Below, piece by piece: positions 46,295-55,633 of a DNA stretch of 64,000 nt. The notes beneath the pieces are model-generated. The model saw nothing but the letters and a program-made list of their open reading frames with translations, ran no database searches and was not told where the DNA came from. The DNA lies in NCBI RefSeq assembly GCF_000286955.2, contig NZ_AJYK02000115.1, positions 44,518 through 108,517 of the forward strand, read 5' to 3'. Position numbers and translations under genes: made by a program. The stretch's first letter is position 1. Each line of letters opens with the position of its first letter. The DNA comes from Vibrio rumoiensis 1S-45 (GTDB lineage: Bacteria > Pseudomonadota > Gammaproteobacteria > Enterobacterales > Vibrionaceae).

Positions 46295-49200
46295 ATGTCG
46301 AAGCTAAATAAAAAACATAAATTTCAAAGACTTCAACATACTTTAATGGCGGCGTTTCTCGTCGTTAGCTTAACGCCTTTAATCACTATTGCCCTTTTTT
46401 TCCTGCATTCACATAGTCAGGATTTACAAGAGCAAAGCACCTCTTATCTCACCTCTGTTCGCGACACGAAAAAACAACAAATCAATGATTATTTAAACTC
46501 AAAAGAATCAGAAGTCATGGGAATGGTGCGCTCTGAACTTGCTTATTCAAGCGGTGGGCGATTTTATGGTTTGATCAGCGCCTTTTCAAAACTTGGCAAC
46601 ACGGTTGAAGATGCCAGAAAAAATGCTCAGCAACGCTACATATTAGGCTCTGGGAATCAAATCAAAACATCGGTATTGCCAGAATCCGAAGACTTCATTG
46701 GAACTGAGCGCTATCGACTGCTTCATAAACGCTACCATTGGGCTTATGTAGATTTATTAAAACGCACCGACTTCACTGACATCCTCCTGGTTGATCGAGA
46801 TGGTGACGTTGCTTATTCCGTCCAAAAAGATGATAACTTTGGAACCAACTTACTTTCTGGAAAATATAAAAACAGCGCATTAGGTCAAACCTTTGCCAAG
46901 CTGAAAAAAACTGTACTCGAGTCACGCAAAAACAATGAAGATTACACTCCGGTTATCTTCTCTGATTTTGAGATTGAAAATGGTCAACAAGTTCTGTGGG
47001 TAGGTGCCCCTATCATTCAACAAGGCTACTTACACAGTTACGCCATGTTAAAACTACCAAGCACTTCGCTCACCAATATCATTCGAGATCATAACGATAA
47101 AAGTAATATCACAAAAATATTAGTCGGTACCGACCATAAACCTAAAATCCTCGGTTTAACACCAGAACAAATCGCAGCCAGTACTTCCGTTATCAATAAA
47201 GCATTATCAGGTGAAACCGCTGTAGGTTCATTCAGTAACACCCATGGTGAAAAAGTCATCGCAGCTTATTCTCCGATCCATGCTCAGAATAAAAACTGGG
47301 CCTTGGTCATCGAACTGCCGGAAAATGATGCTTATTCACGTATACATCAACTCAAACATATCTTTTTTATCGTGATGCTGATTGGTGTCGTCATTGTATT
47401 TATCTGTTCACACTACTTATCCAACTTCATTACTGCGCCACTACTCAAGTTAACCTGGATGGCTGAGCGTGTCTCCGCTGGTGACCTTGATCAAGACATC
47501 ATAAAAATAGAACGTAAAGATGAAATCGGAAGACTAGCCAGCAGCTTTGCTCGAATGCAGCGTTCCATCAGTGAAAAAATTCAATTAATTGGCGATCAAA
47601 ATCAACAGCTCGAAGAAAACATTCAAACCATTCGTCAGCAAAATGATGAACTTCAACTGGCCAATAAGCTAAAAGATGAGTTTCTTGCCACCACATCCCA
47701 CGAATTACGCACCCCTTTACATGGCATGGTGGGTATTGCAGAAGCATTGACCTCTGGCGCTAACGGCCCTGTACCGAATAATCAAAAGCATCAATTATCG
47801 ATCATCATCAATAGTGGCCAGCGCTTAGCAACTCTGGTCGATGACCTACTCGATTATCATAAAATGCGCTACGGCAATTTAGACATTCAAAAAACCACGG
47901 TGGATGTCGCGGCAGCGACCCGCTTAGTTCTAGAGTTATCCAATCATTTATTGGGCACTAAGCCGATTCGGATCATTAACCAAATCCCATTAGAACTCCC
48001 AATGGTGTATGCCGATGCGCAGCGCTTGGAACAAGTACTGTACAATTTGGTCGGCAATGCGATTAAATACACTTCCGAAGGTAAAGTGATCATTTCAGCC
48101 ACTGTGCTCAATAATAAAATTCGCATCCAAGTCGTGGATACGGGGCAAGGCATACCATCCGAACAATTAGATCATATTTTTGAGCCATTAATCCAAGCCA
48201 GCCAAGATTCTTCTCGCTACCGTCAAGGAGCGGGGTTAGGGCTTTCAATTAGTCGTCAGCTTATTGAGTTAATGGGCGGCACCTTATATGTCAGCAGCCA
48301 GCCGTTAGTCGGCACCACGTTCAGTTTCTCGCTGCCAATTGCAACACCAGAACAAATTGAAACGCATCAAGTACATGTGCCAAATACTCATTTTCAAATT
48401 CCAGAAACCACCACATTTGTTAATGAAGAAGACTCCTCATTACCGGCTAATCCAAATGGCCCACTGTTGGTTGTCGCCGATGATGAACCAGTAAACTTGC
48501 AGATCTTAGATAGTTTCTTACGTCTTGAAGGTTACCGTGTGCGCACTGCAACCGATGGCGTCTCCGCCGTTCAATTGATTGAAAAAGAAAAACCTGAATT
48601 GGTATTACTGGATGTCATGATGCCTGGTATGAGTGGTTATGAAGCTTGCCAAGAGATCCGTAAACAATACGATCACGCTGCTCTGCCAGTCATTTTATTA
48701 ACAGCACTCAGCCAAACCAACGACCGGATTCGAGGCTTTGATGCTGGAGCCAATGACTACCTCACTAAACCCTTTAACAAGCAGGAGCTTGCTGCGAGAA
48801 TTCGTGCGCACCTAACCGCAAGTAAAGCCGAAATGAGACGGGTTGAAAATGCACAGCTACAACAAGAGCTCAAAATAAGAGAGCAAGTTGAAGCTAGCTT
48901 ACTTGAAACTCAAGGCCGGTTATTAGAACAACTGGAATCAGCTCCTGAAGCCATTGTCTGTATCCGTGAAGATGGGCGTATCCGCTTTGCAAATGACTCA
49001 GCCGCCAAGTTATTTAGACGTAGCCCAGAGCAATTAAAACGCTCTAGTGCAGATGAAATCATTGCCCCTAAATACCTTAACCTCTCCCAAGAGCATTACT
49101 GTGGTGATGTCGGTATTTTTATTGACGATAAACGTGAACTCATTAGCACTGATGTTCTTATGCTACCGGATGCGTCTGGGCTGAAATCCATGTACATATT

Positions 49201-49684
49201 TAACGTTGGCGGTGGCGTCAACGCACAACGTATCGACAATCTAGAAACCGCAATTGAAGCCCTATCAAGTTATGCATTTGATGGCGATAAGAATAAGTTA
49301 CAGCAATTAAAAGAGTTGGGTGGCGAATTTACTCGTCTCGCCGATAAAGTCGCACCCAAAAGTGAAGATAAGCAGCAAATCATGCGCGAGGTGCTCGTCG
49401 ATACCATGATCACCGCGCTGGATTATTGGGAATCAGAAACAGGAAAAACAAAGTTTGCGCTAGCGGAAGAAAGTGGCTTATGGCGTGTCTATTTAGACAG
49501 AAGCACCTTGCAAACCAGAACGTTAGATAAGTATCTACGCATTGAAACACTGCCCAAAACGGCGCGTTGGCGTACAGTATTAAATACCATTGATTACATA
49601 CTAGAGCACACTAGAAACCATACCGAACAAAGGCAACACCTTGTTCATTGTCGTGAAAAGCTGCAAACGTTATTGGTTAATTAA
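46295..49684 (+). CDS. chiS: Chitin-sensing hybrid histidine kinase ChiS
   Basis: Master activator of the chitin programme in vibrios; in V. cholerae it is held inactive by the periplasmic chitin-oligosaccharide-binding protein and acts as a DNA-binding transcription factor. Here 1129 residues: membrane segment 1 (about 16-38), a large periplasmic sensor domain, membrane segment 2 (about 355-377), HAMP (378-432), HisKA with His469 in TTSHELRTPLHG, HATPase (VDTGQGIP, GAGLGLS), a receiver with Asp773 in LVLLDVMMPGMSG, a PAS-like segment (about 885-990) and a C-terminal domain rich in Arg/Lys helices that corresponds to the reported DNA-binding region. His469 agrees with the residue number I recall for V. 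cholerae. It sits directly upstream of the chitobiose operon. Confidence 0.95.
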   Translation: MSKLNKKHKFQRLQHTLMAAFLVVSLTPLITIALFFLHSHSQDLQEQSTSYLTSVRDTKKQQINDYLNSKESEVMGMVRSELAYSSGGRFYGLISAFSKLGNTVEDARKNAQQRYILGSGNQIKTSVLPESEDFIGTERYRLLHKRYHWAYVDLLKRTDFTDILLVDRDGDVAYSVQKDDNFGTNLLSGKYKNSALGQTFAKLKKTVLESRKNNEDYTPVIFSDFEIENGQQVLWVGAPIIQQGYLHSYAMLKLPSTSLTNIIRDHNDKSNITKILVGTDHKPKILGLTPEQIAASTSVINKALSGETAVGSFSNTHGEKVIAAYSPIHAQNKNWALVIELPENDAYSRIHQLKHIFFIVMLIGVVIVFICSHYLSNFITAPLLKLTWMAERVSAGDLDQDIIKIERKDEIGRLASSFARMQRSISEKIQLIGDQNQQLEENIQTIRQQNDELQLANKLKDEFLATTSHELRTPLHGMVGIAEALTSGANGPVPNNQKHQLSIIINSGQRLATLVDDLLDYHKMRYGNLDIQKTTVDVAAATRLVLELSNHLLGTKPIRIINQIPLELPMVYADAQRLEQVLYNLVGNAIKYTSEGKVIISATVLNNKIRIQVVDTGQGIPSEQLDHIFEPLIQASQDSSRYRQGAGLGLSISRQLIELMGGTLYVSSQPLVGTTFSFSLPIATPEQIETHQVHVPNTHFQIPETTTFVNEEDSSLPANPNGPLLVVADDEPVNLQILDSFLRLEGYRVRTATDGVSAVQLIEKEKPELVLLDVMMPGMSGYEACQEIRKQYDHAALPVILLTALSQTNDRIRGFDAGANDYLTKPFNKQELAARIRAHLTASKAEMRRVENAQLQQELKIREQVEASLLETQGRLLEQLESAPEAIVCIREDGRIRFANDSAAKLFRRSPEQLKRSSADEIIAPKYLNLSQEHYCGDVGIFIDDKRELISTDVLMLPDASGLKSMYIFNVGGGVNAQRIDNLETAIEALSSYAFDGDKNKLQQLKELGGEFTRLADKVAPKSEDKQQIMREVLVDTMITALDYWESETGKTKFALAEESGLWRVYLDRSTLQTRTLDKYLRIETLPKTARWRTVLNTIDYILEHTRNHTEQRQHLVHCREKLQTLLVN

Positions 49685-49707
49685 TTTTTAGGTCAATTAA
49701 ACTACCT

Positions 49708-49730
49708 TATACCCAAATAACTTCAAGATG
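49708..49730. repeat. Dispersed repeat ATACCCAAATAACTTCAAGATG
   Basis: Classical-looking form of the Vibrio intergenic repeat. A related AACTTGAAGCTGTTGT occurs in inverted orientation at 49840-49855, across the chiS terminator. Confidence 0.5.
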
Positions 49731-49773
49731 TAGAAGTCACTTTGGTATGTGACATTCCGTTTAAACACAAGAT

Positions 49774-49813
49774 AAAGAGCCCACTTCAGTTCACTACTGA
49801 CTGTGGGCTCTTT
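49774..49813 (+). terminator. Terminator of chiS
   Basis: AAAGAGCCCAC (49774-49784) pairs with GTGGGCTCTTT (49803-49813). A smaller CAGT/ACTG hairpin lies inside the loop, and a short T-tract follows. Confidence 0.82.
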
Positions 49814-50449
49814 GCTTAATTTAAGCTTCATACTCATCTAACTTGAAGCTGTTGTACTGCTAACAGCCTTAAACATCCATTATCTTTTACCTCATATCAT
49901 AGCGGGCCCTCTTTCGTATTATCATCTGCTGCAGGCTATTTTCTAGCCATCGCTTAAATTCAACACGCCATAAGGTGAGCCTGTCCAACCAACCATTCTT
50001 GTATCTTTCATCGTTCCTGTATCACGTATTTACTTACCCAGCTAACAGCGAAGCAAGCACGCCTAAATCCAGACCAAACTGGCTCATACAGCATGAATTT
50101 ATCGTAAATTTCCCGTAAAGCACTTATTTTCCACTATTAATTAACCTCAGTACTCAACGGTAACCAAGACAAAAAATCGGATAAGAAAAGCCTTAATTCA
50201 CCCTGGATTACGATTTTATTACGGTTAATGCGAAGCCACTCACAACAAATCGGCAATACTATTTTTCAGTAGAAAACAAAGCAGAAATCGTAAGAGCGAT
50301 CCAAGTCAAATAAAAATAACAAACAAAGAAACACCCTTAAAATAAAGGTATTAAAAAATAGTAAGCACCAACATACACAATAAATGACTCATAAAAACCG
50401 AACTAACATCACATTAATTAATAGTATGAATTTCCATCAATTCGAGATT
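49814..50449. other. Long non-coding gap upstream of the chitobiose operon
   Basis: 636 bases without a credible gene on either strand. Visible items: the inverted repeat relative at 49840-49855; AGTACTCA at 50149-50156, which matches the core of SlmA-binding sites; and TTTTATTACGGTTAATGCG at 50213-50231, a degenerate relative of the tandem elements at 50450-50501. Otherwise AT-rich sequence. Its size suggests a complex, multi-input promoter. Confidence 0.4.
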
Positions 50450-50501
50450 GTTTTTACGGTTTTAACGAGAAAGTAAGTGTTTTTAACGGTTTTAACGAGA
50501 A
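50450..50501 (+). promoter_or_regulatory. Tandem 30-bp-spaced elements, candidate ChiS operators
   Basis: ACGGTTTTAACGAGAA occurs identically at 50456-50471 and 50486-50501, exactly 30 bases apart, about three helical turns. Each copy is itself made of TTTT(A/T)ACG followed 9 bases later by TTTTAACG, so there are four half-units on the same strand and face. The pair lies 203 bases before the binding-protein gene, in the promoter region that ChiS is known to bind in V. cholerae. The role is inferred; the repeat is directly visible. Confidence 0.7.
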
Positions 50502-50703
50502 TAGAAATTGACGATTTCAACAGTAAGGTGTTTTCTAGTTATGCAAAAGGCCTACAGGCCACTCGAAATACCATGTGGGTGTAACAGAACATCACACCGA
50601 CAATCAATATGGATATTGAAGAGGTGGGTCTTAAGCGAGTGTTTATCAATTGATGACATTCCTTTTAATTAAGCTAAAACAAAAGCAAAAGTAAGGAACA
50701 GCT

Positions 50704-52386
50704 ATGCTTACCAATATTAAAAAAACAGCCATCGCTGCAGCAGTGCTTTCAGTAGCTGCAACAGGTTTTACTTCGGTAGCCTCAGCAGCAGAGCGCAGTG
50801 AATTAACAGTAGTACCAAACTTTTACCCTACCTTTGTTCGTAACTTTAACCCGTACCTAGGTTCAACTAACCTAGCAACAACAACGGATTTCATTTACGA
50901 GCCTCTTGTTGTATTCAACGAAATGCACGGCAACACGCCAGTTATGCGTCTTGCAAAAGATTTCAAAATGTCTGATGACCTAATGACGGTTACCTTTGAC
51001 ATTCGTGAAGGCGTAAAATGGTCTGACGGCAAAACATTTACTGCTAACGATGTGGTTTACTCTTTCAACCTAGTGAAAAACACACCTGCACTTGACCAAT
51101 CTGGTATCAACAAGTGGGTGAAAAGTGTTGAGAAGAAAGGTGACTATCAAGTTATCTTCCACCTAACAGAAGCGAACTCAAACGTTCCTTACGAAATTTC
51201 TAAAGTGCCAGTTGTTGCTGAGCACGTATGGAAAGACGTGAAAGATCCAACAAGCTTCTTAAACGAAAACCCTGTAGGTACTGGTCCATTTACTCAAATC
51301 GACACGTTCACACCACAACTTTACCTTCAATGTCGTAACCCGAACTACTGGGATAACAGCAACCTAGAAGTAGATTGTCTACGTGTTCCACAAATTGCGA
51401 ATAACGACCAATTACTAGGTAAGATTGTAAACTCTGAGCTTGATTGGACGTCTTCATTCGTACCAGATATCGACAAAACTTACGCATCAGTAAGTCCTAA
51501 CCACCATTACTGGTACCCGCCATCAGGTACTCAAGCATTCATGGTGAACTTTGCTGAGAAAGATGCAGCGAAGAAAGAAGCATTGACTAACGTTGATTTC
51601 CGTCGTGCTTTCTCTATGGCGCTTGATCGTCAAACTATCATTGATATCGCGTTCTACGGCGGCGGTACTGTGAATGATTTCGCTTCAGGTCTAGGTTATG
51701 CATTTGAAGCATGGTCTGATGAAGCCGTTCATAACAAATACAAAGGCTACAACACGTACAATGTTGAAGGCTCTAAAGCACTATTGAAGAAAGCTGGCTT
51801 CGTCGATAAAGACGGTGACGGATTCGTTGATACGCCTTCTGGCAAACCTTTCGAGCTATTGATTCAATCACCAAACGGTTGGACTGACTTTAACAACACA
51901 GTACAACTTGCCGTTGAGCAACTTCAAGAAGTTGGCATTAAAGCAAAAGCACGTACTCCTGACTTTGCGGTTTATAACCAAGCAATGCTAGAAGGTGATT
52001 ACGATGTAGCTTACACCAACTACTTCCACGGTGCAGATCCATACACTTATTGGAACTCAGCGTACAACTCAGCACTACAAAGTGGTGAAGGTATGCCTCG
52101 TTTCGCTATGCACTTCTACAAAAATGACAAGTTAGATTCATTGCTAAACAGCTTCTACAAGACAGCTGATAAGCAAGAGCAGTTGAAAATTGCTCACGGT
52201 ATCCAACAAATCATTGCAGAAAACCAAGTGACTATCCCTGTGATGTCTGGTGCTTACATGTTCCAGTACAACACTAAGCGCTTCACTGGTTGGTGGAATG
52301 AGAAAAACCCGAAAGGCCGTCCAAACATTTGGGCTGGTATTCCTGAGCGTCTACTTCAAGTTCTGGACCTAAAACCAGTTAAGTAA
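50704..52386 (+). CDS. cbp: Periplasmic chitin-oligosaccharide-binding protein (ABC importer, family 5)
   Basis: Binds GlcNAc oligomers for import and, in V. cholerae, restrains ChiS until ligand is bound. The 560-residue protein has a signal peptide (residues 1-28, cleavage ASA-AER). It then shows the oligopeptide-type family 5 fold: YEPLVVFNE, DIREGVKWSDGKTFTANDVVYSF (the family signature, about residues 100-122) and NVDFRRAFSMALDRQTI. It is the first gene of the transport operon and is separated from the permease genes by strong hairpins. AAGGA precedes the ATG. Sequence alone would say peptide or oligosaccharide; the chitin role comes from chiS and the following enzymes. Confidence 0.93.
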   Translation: MLTNIKKTAIAAAVLSVAATGFTSVASAAERSELTVVPNFYPTFVRNFNPYLGSTNLATTTDFIYEPLVVFNEMHGNTPVMRLAKDFKMSDDLMTVTFDIREGVKWSDGKTFTANDVVYSFNLVKNTPALDQSGINKWVKSVEKKGDYQVIFHLTEANSNVPYEISKVPVVAEHVWKDVKDPTSFLNENPVGTGPFTQIDTFTPQLYLQCRNPNYWDNSNLEVDCLRVPQIANNDQLLGKIVNSELDWTSSFVPDIDKTYASVSPNHHYWYPPSGTQAFMVNFAEKDAAKKEALTNVDFRRAFSMALDRQTIIDIAFYGGGTVNDFASGLGYAFEAWSDEAVHNKYKGYNTYNVEGSKALLKKAGFVDKDGDGFVDTPSGKPFELLIQSPNGWTDFNNTVQLAVEQLQEVGIKAKARTPDFAVYNQAMLEGDYDVAYTNYFHGADPYTYWNSAYNSALQSGEGMPRFAMHFYKNDKLDSLLNSFYKTADKQEQLKIAHGIQQIIAENQVTIPVMSGAYMFQYNTKRFTGWWNEKNPKGRPNIWAGIPERLLQVLDLKPVK

Positions 52387-52400
52387 TTCGTTCAAATCTT

Positions 52401-52491
52401 GCGGTGCACACATCTTAGGATGCTACCCGTGCACCGCCATTAAAATCCCCTCTTGATACAGCAATGTATGGCGCTCGTCGTCAGGGGATTT
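52401..52491 (+). other. Two intercistronic hairpins between the binding protein and the permeases
   Basis: Hairpin 1: GCGGTGCAC (52401-52409) with GTGCACCGC (52429-52437). Hairpin 2: AAATCCCCT (52443-52451) with AGGGGATTT (52483-52491), followed by CTTTGTCT rather than a clean U-run. This is typical of partial termination or 3' protection that leaves more mRNA for the binding protein than for the membrane parts. Confidence 0.75.
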
Positions 52492-52560
52492 CTTTGTCTG
52501 AAATAGGCTGCCTGAAACCAGAGTCAGGCCAAAAAATCTGGGAAAGTTAAGGTGTAAGTT

Positions 52561-53547
52561 ATGGGATTTTTCTTAAAACGTTTAGGTTTTTATTTTATCG
52601 CGCTTGTCGTCGCTGCGACGATTAACTTTGCGATTCCACGTGCAATGCCTGGTGACCCAGTGACCATGATGTTTGCCAATGCCACCGCACAGGTAACTCC
52701 TGAGCGCATCGCAGCAATGAAAGAGCTACTTGGTTTCGTTGAAGGTGGCCCTATCGTTCAATATTATGCTTATTTAAAAAATATCTTTAGCTGGAACTTA
52801 GGAACCTCTATCCAGTTTTATCCACTATCTGTATCAGACCTACTAGGTGGTGCATTTGGTTGGTCATTATTCTTAGCCGGTACCGCCGTTATTTTCTCAT
52901 TTTCGATTGGCTCAGTATTGGGTATTTTCGCAGCTTGGAAACGCGGCAGTAAATACGACACCTTTATCTCACCAGGAATGTTAGTTATTCAAGCTGTTCC
53001 TCAAGTGGTTATTGCCATGCTTGCCATGTTTGTATTTGCGGTAGGTTTACGTTGGTTCCCAACTGGTTACGCCTATACTGCGGGTAATTTACCTGACTGG
53101 ACAAGTTGGGAGTTCATCAAAGACGTTGCTTATCACGCGGTGTTACCTCTGTTTTGTGCTTCTGTCGTTCAGATCGGTGGTTTCTTAATTAACATGCGTA
53201 ACAACATGATCAACCTTCTAAGTGAAGACTACATCACCATGGCAAAAGGCAAAGGCCTGAGTGAAAACCGCGTGGTATTTAACTACGCAGCACGTAACGC
53301 CATGTTGCCAAGTGTTACAGCGCTATCTATGTCACTGGGTATGGCGATTGGTGGTCAGCTCATTGTTGAAATCATCTTTAACTACCCAGGTTTAGGTACT
53401 GTTCTTTTCAATGCAATTAATGCGCGTGATTACCAAGTCCTGCAAGGACAACTTCTTATCATGACCTTGTTTATGCTGTTCTTTAACTTATTGGCCGATA
53501 TGTTGTATGTCGTGCTTGACCCTCGCCTACGTAAGGGAGGCAAATAA
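52561..53547 (+). CDS. Chitobiose ABC transporter permease 1 (DppB/OppB type)
   Basis: Inner-membrane half of the importer. The 328-residue protein has six membrane segments. The DppB-type N-terminus is visible (FKRLGFYFI-like start, NFAIPRAMPGDPVTMMFA), as is the EAA coupling loop MAKGKGLSENRVVFNYAARNAMLPSVTALSM near residue 230. It pairs with the next gene, whose start lies 2 bases after its stop. The substrate is inferred from the operon. Confidence 0.92.
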   Translation: MGFFLKRLGFYFIALVVAATINFAIPRAMPGDPVTMMFANATAQVTPERIAAMKELLGFVEGGPIVQYYAYLKNIFSWNLGTSIQFYPLSVSDLLGGAFGWSLFLAGTAVIFSFSIGSVLGIFAAWKRGSKYDTFISPGMLVIQAVPQVVIAMLAMFVFAVGLRWFPTGYAYTAGNLPDWTSWEFIKDVAYHAVLPLFCASVVQIGGFLINMRNNMINLLSEDYITMAKGKGLSENRVVFNYAARNAMLPSVTALSMSLGMAIGGQLIVEIIFNYPGLGTVLFNAINARDYQVLQGQLLIMTLFMLFFNLLADMLYVVLDPRLRKGGK

Positions 53548-53549
53548 TC

Positions 53550-54575
53550 ATGAAAGCTCTCGTTAAACTATTATCTGGTAACCCGAAAGCCCTAACTGGC
53601 TTAATCATTTTAACCATTTTCGTTTTAATGGCGGTGTTTGCACCATTAATTACTAAGCACGCCCCAGACAAGCGTACTGGTAAACCACATGAATACCCTG
53701 CCACTATCGTAAAAATGGCACAACAAAGTCCTGATGGTTGGGTAGCTACTAACTTAGCTAACGATCGCCGCACGATGGCGATGTCGAAAACAGCGGACCA
53801 TGAGCTCGGCACGTCTCGTATGGGCCGTGATATTTGGTCTCAACTTGTGTACGGCGCTCGTGTCTCACTTGGTGTGGGCTTTGGCGCAGGCTTGGTGGTT
53901 TGTTTCCTTGCAACCGTGATTGGTGTATCTGCCGGTTACTTTGGTGGCAAAATTGATGACATTCTTACCGCCGCAATGAACATCATGTTGGTTATTCCTC
54001 AATATCCATTACTGTTCGTATTAGCCGCATTCATTGGTGAGGCTGGGCCATTAACGATAGCGTTAATAATCGGGTGTACCTCCTGGGCTTGGGGCGCACG
54101 TGTTGTTCGAGCTCAAACCCTATCACTACGTGAAAAAGAGTTTGTAAAAGCTGCTGAAGTATTAGGTGAATCCTCTTTCCGCATCATTTTTGTTGAAATT
54201 CTACCTAACCTAATCTCGATTGTTGGCGCAAGCTTCATCGGTTCAGTAATGTACGCCATCATGATGGAAGCGACCATTTCATTCTTAGGTCTGGGCGACC
54301 CAAGCACTATTAGCTGGGGCATCATGCTGTACAACGTGCAGACTTCTTCTGCCATTTTAGTCGGCGCTTGGTGGGAACTGATTACACCATGTCTTGCTTT
54401 GACAACCTTAGCAGTTGGTTTAGCTCTGTTGAACTTTGCGGTTGATGAAGTAGCCAACCCACAATTACGCTCGCACAAAGGCATGAAACGCTGGAAGAAA
54501 ATTGCAGCACAAAAGAAAAAAGCGCGTGAGCCTGAACTGCCACCACAAAATGCACTTTGGAGCGGAGATAAATAA
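53550..54575 (+). CDS. Chitobiose ABC transporter permease 2 (DppC/OppC type)
   Basis: Second membrane subunit, 341 residues with six membrane segments. Between segments 1 and 2 it has a roughly 50-residue periplasmic loop ending HELGTSRMGRDIWSQLVYGARVSLGVG, the DppC signature. The EAA loop is SLREKEFVKAAEVLGESSFRIIFVEILPNLISI. It is tightly packed between permease 1 (2-base gap) and the ATPase gene (1-base gap). A basic, charged C-terminal tail follows the last segment. Confidence 0.92.
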   Translation: MKALVKLLSGNPKALTGLIILTIFVLMAVFAPLITKHAPDKRTGKPHEYPATIVKMAQQSPDGWVATNLANDRRTMAMSKTADHELGTSRMGRDIWSQLVYGARVSLGVGFGAGLVVCFLATVIGVSAGYFGGKIDDILTAAMNIMLVIPQYPLLFVLAAFIGEAGPLTIALIIGCTSWAWGARVVRAQTLSLREKEFVKAAEVLGESSFRIIFVEILPNLISIVGASFIGSVMYAIMMEATISFLGLGDPSTISWGIMLYNVQTSSAILVGAWWELITPCLALTTLAVGLALLNFAVDEVANPQLRSHKGMKRWKKIAAQKKKAREPELPPQNALWSGDK

Positions 54576-54576
54576 T

Positions 54577-55560
54577 ATGACTCAACCACTGATTTCAATC
54601 CGCAACCTATGCGTAGACTACATCACTGACGCGGGCGATGTCCGCGCAGTCAACAACGTTAGCTTTGATATCGCACCAGGGGAAGTATTTGGCCTAGCGG
54701 GCGAATCAGGCTGTGGTAAATCCACTGTTGCTTTTTCTCTAATGCAATTACATAAGCCACCAGCCTTTATTACTGGCGGTGAAGTTATCTTCAACGGTGA
54801 AAACATCTTAGATTACGATGAACAACGCATTCAATCATTCCGCTGGAGTGAAATGTCAATGGTGTTCCAAAGCGCCATGAATGCCTTGAACCCGGTCCTT
54901 CCAATGGAAGAGCAGTTCTGTGATGTGATCATGCGCCATACCAACATGACTCGTGACCAAGCCAAAAAACGCGCAGAAGGTTTATTAGAAATTGTTGATA
55001 TTCACCCTGATCGTTTAGGCGACTACCCTCACCAATTCTCTGGCGGTATGCGTCAACGCTTAGTGATTGCCATAGCATTAGCGCTTAATCCAAAAATGAT
55101 CATTATGGATGAGCCTACCACAGCACTGGATGTCGTCGTACAACGTGAAATTTTACAAAAAATCTATGCGTTAAAAGAAGAGTTTGGTTTCTCGATTTTA
55201 TTCATTACCCATGATTTATCGTTAATGGTCGAGTTCTCCGACCGCATCGGCATCATGTATTCGGGTGAATTAATTGAAGTTGCGCCATCTAAAGAAATTT
55301 TAGAGTCGCCATACCATCCGTATACGCGAGGATTAGGGTCTTCTTTCCCACCGTTAACCGGTCCTAAAACCAAATTAACGGGGATTCCGGGTAACCCTTT
55401 AAACTTGTTGGAAATTCCTCAAGGTTGTCGATTCCAAGCTCGCTGTGATCGCGTGCATGACACATGTCGACAAGTTCCAACGCAACTGCGTCAAATTGAG
55501 CCAGGCCGATTGTCAAACTGCCATTTATACGGCGAACCAATCGTTCAAGCGAAAGTTTAA
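54577..55560 (+). CDS. Chitobiose ABC transporter ATPase 1 (DppD/OppD type)
   Basis: Nucleotide-binding subunit, 327 residues from the ATG at 54577, which follows the permease 2 stop by one base. A longer frame from 54502 overlaps the permease and has no family features. Walker A GESGCGKST (about residue 40), Q-loop around MVFQSAMNALNP, ABC signature FSGGMRQRL, Walker B IIMDEPTTALD and switch His in FITHDLSL. The C-terminal oligopeptide/dipeptide extension with cysteines (CRFQARCDRVHDTC) may bind an Fe-S cluster, as seen in some Dpp ATPases. Confidence 0.93.
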   Translation: MTQPLISIRNLCVDYITDAGDVRAVNNVSFDIAPGEVFGLAGESGCGKSTVAFSLMQLHKPPAFITGGEVIFNGENILDYDEQRIQSFRWSEMSMVFQSAMNALNPVLPMEEQFCDVIMRHTNMTRDQAKKRAEGLLEIVDIHPDRLGDYPHQFSGGMRQRLVIAIALALNPKMIIMDEPTTALDVVVQREILQKIYALKEEFGFSILFITHDLSLMVEFSDRIGIMYSGELIEVAPSKEILESPYHPYTRGLGSSFPPLTGPKTKLTGIPGNPLNLLEIPQGCRFQARCDRVHDTCRQVPTQLRQIEPGRLSNCHLYGEPIVQAKV

Positions 55561-55633
55561 TCAAACTCAGCACACAGCAGAATCGGCAATATAAGCCAGT
55601 TTAAAAAGAATTAGCGTAAAGCTGGAGACAATT

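Noticed and set aside
50549..50560. Palindrome GGCCTACAGGCC
   Set aside because: Short and isolated; no U-run and no second copy, so no function is claimed.
50580..50596. TGTAACAGAACATCACA as a CRP site before the chitobiose operon
   Set aside because: The half-sites resemble TGTGA and TCACA, but the spacer is 7 rather than 6 bases and one half has a mismatch, so it is not supported as a CRP box.
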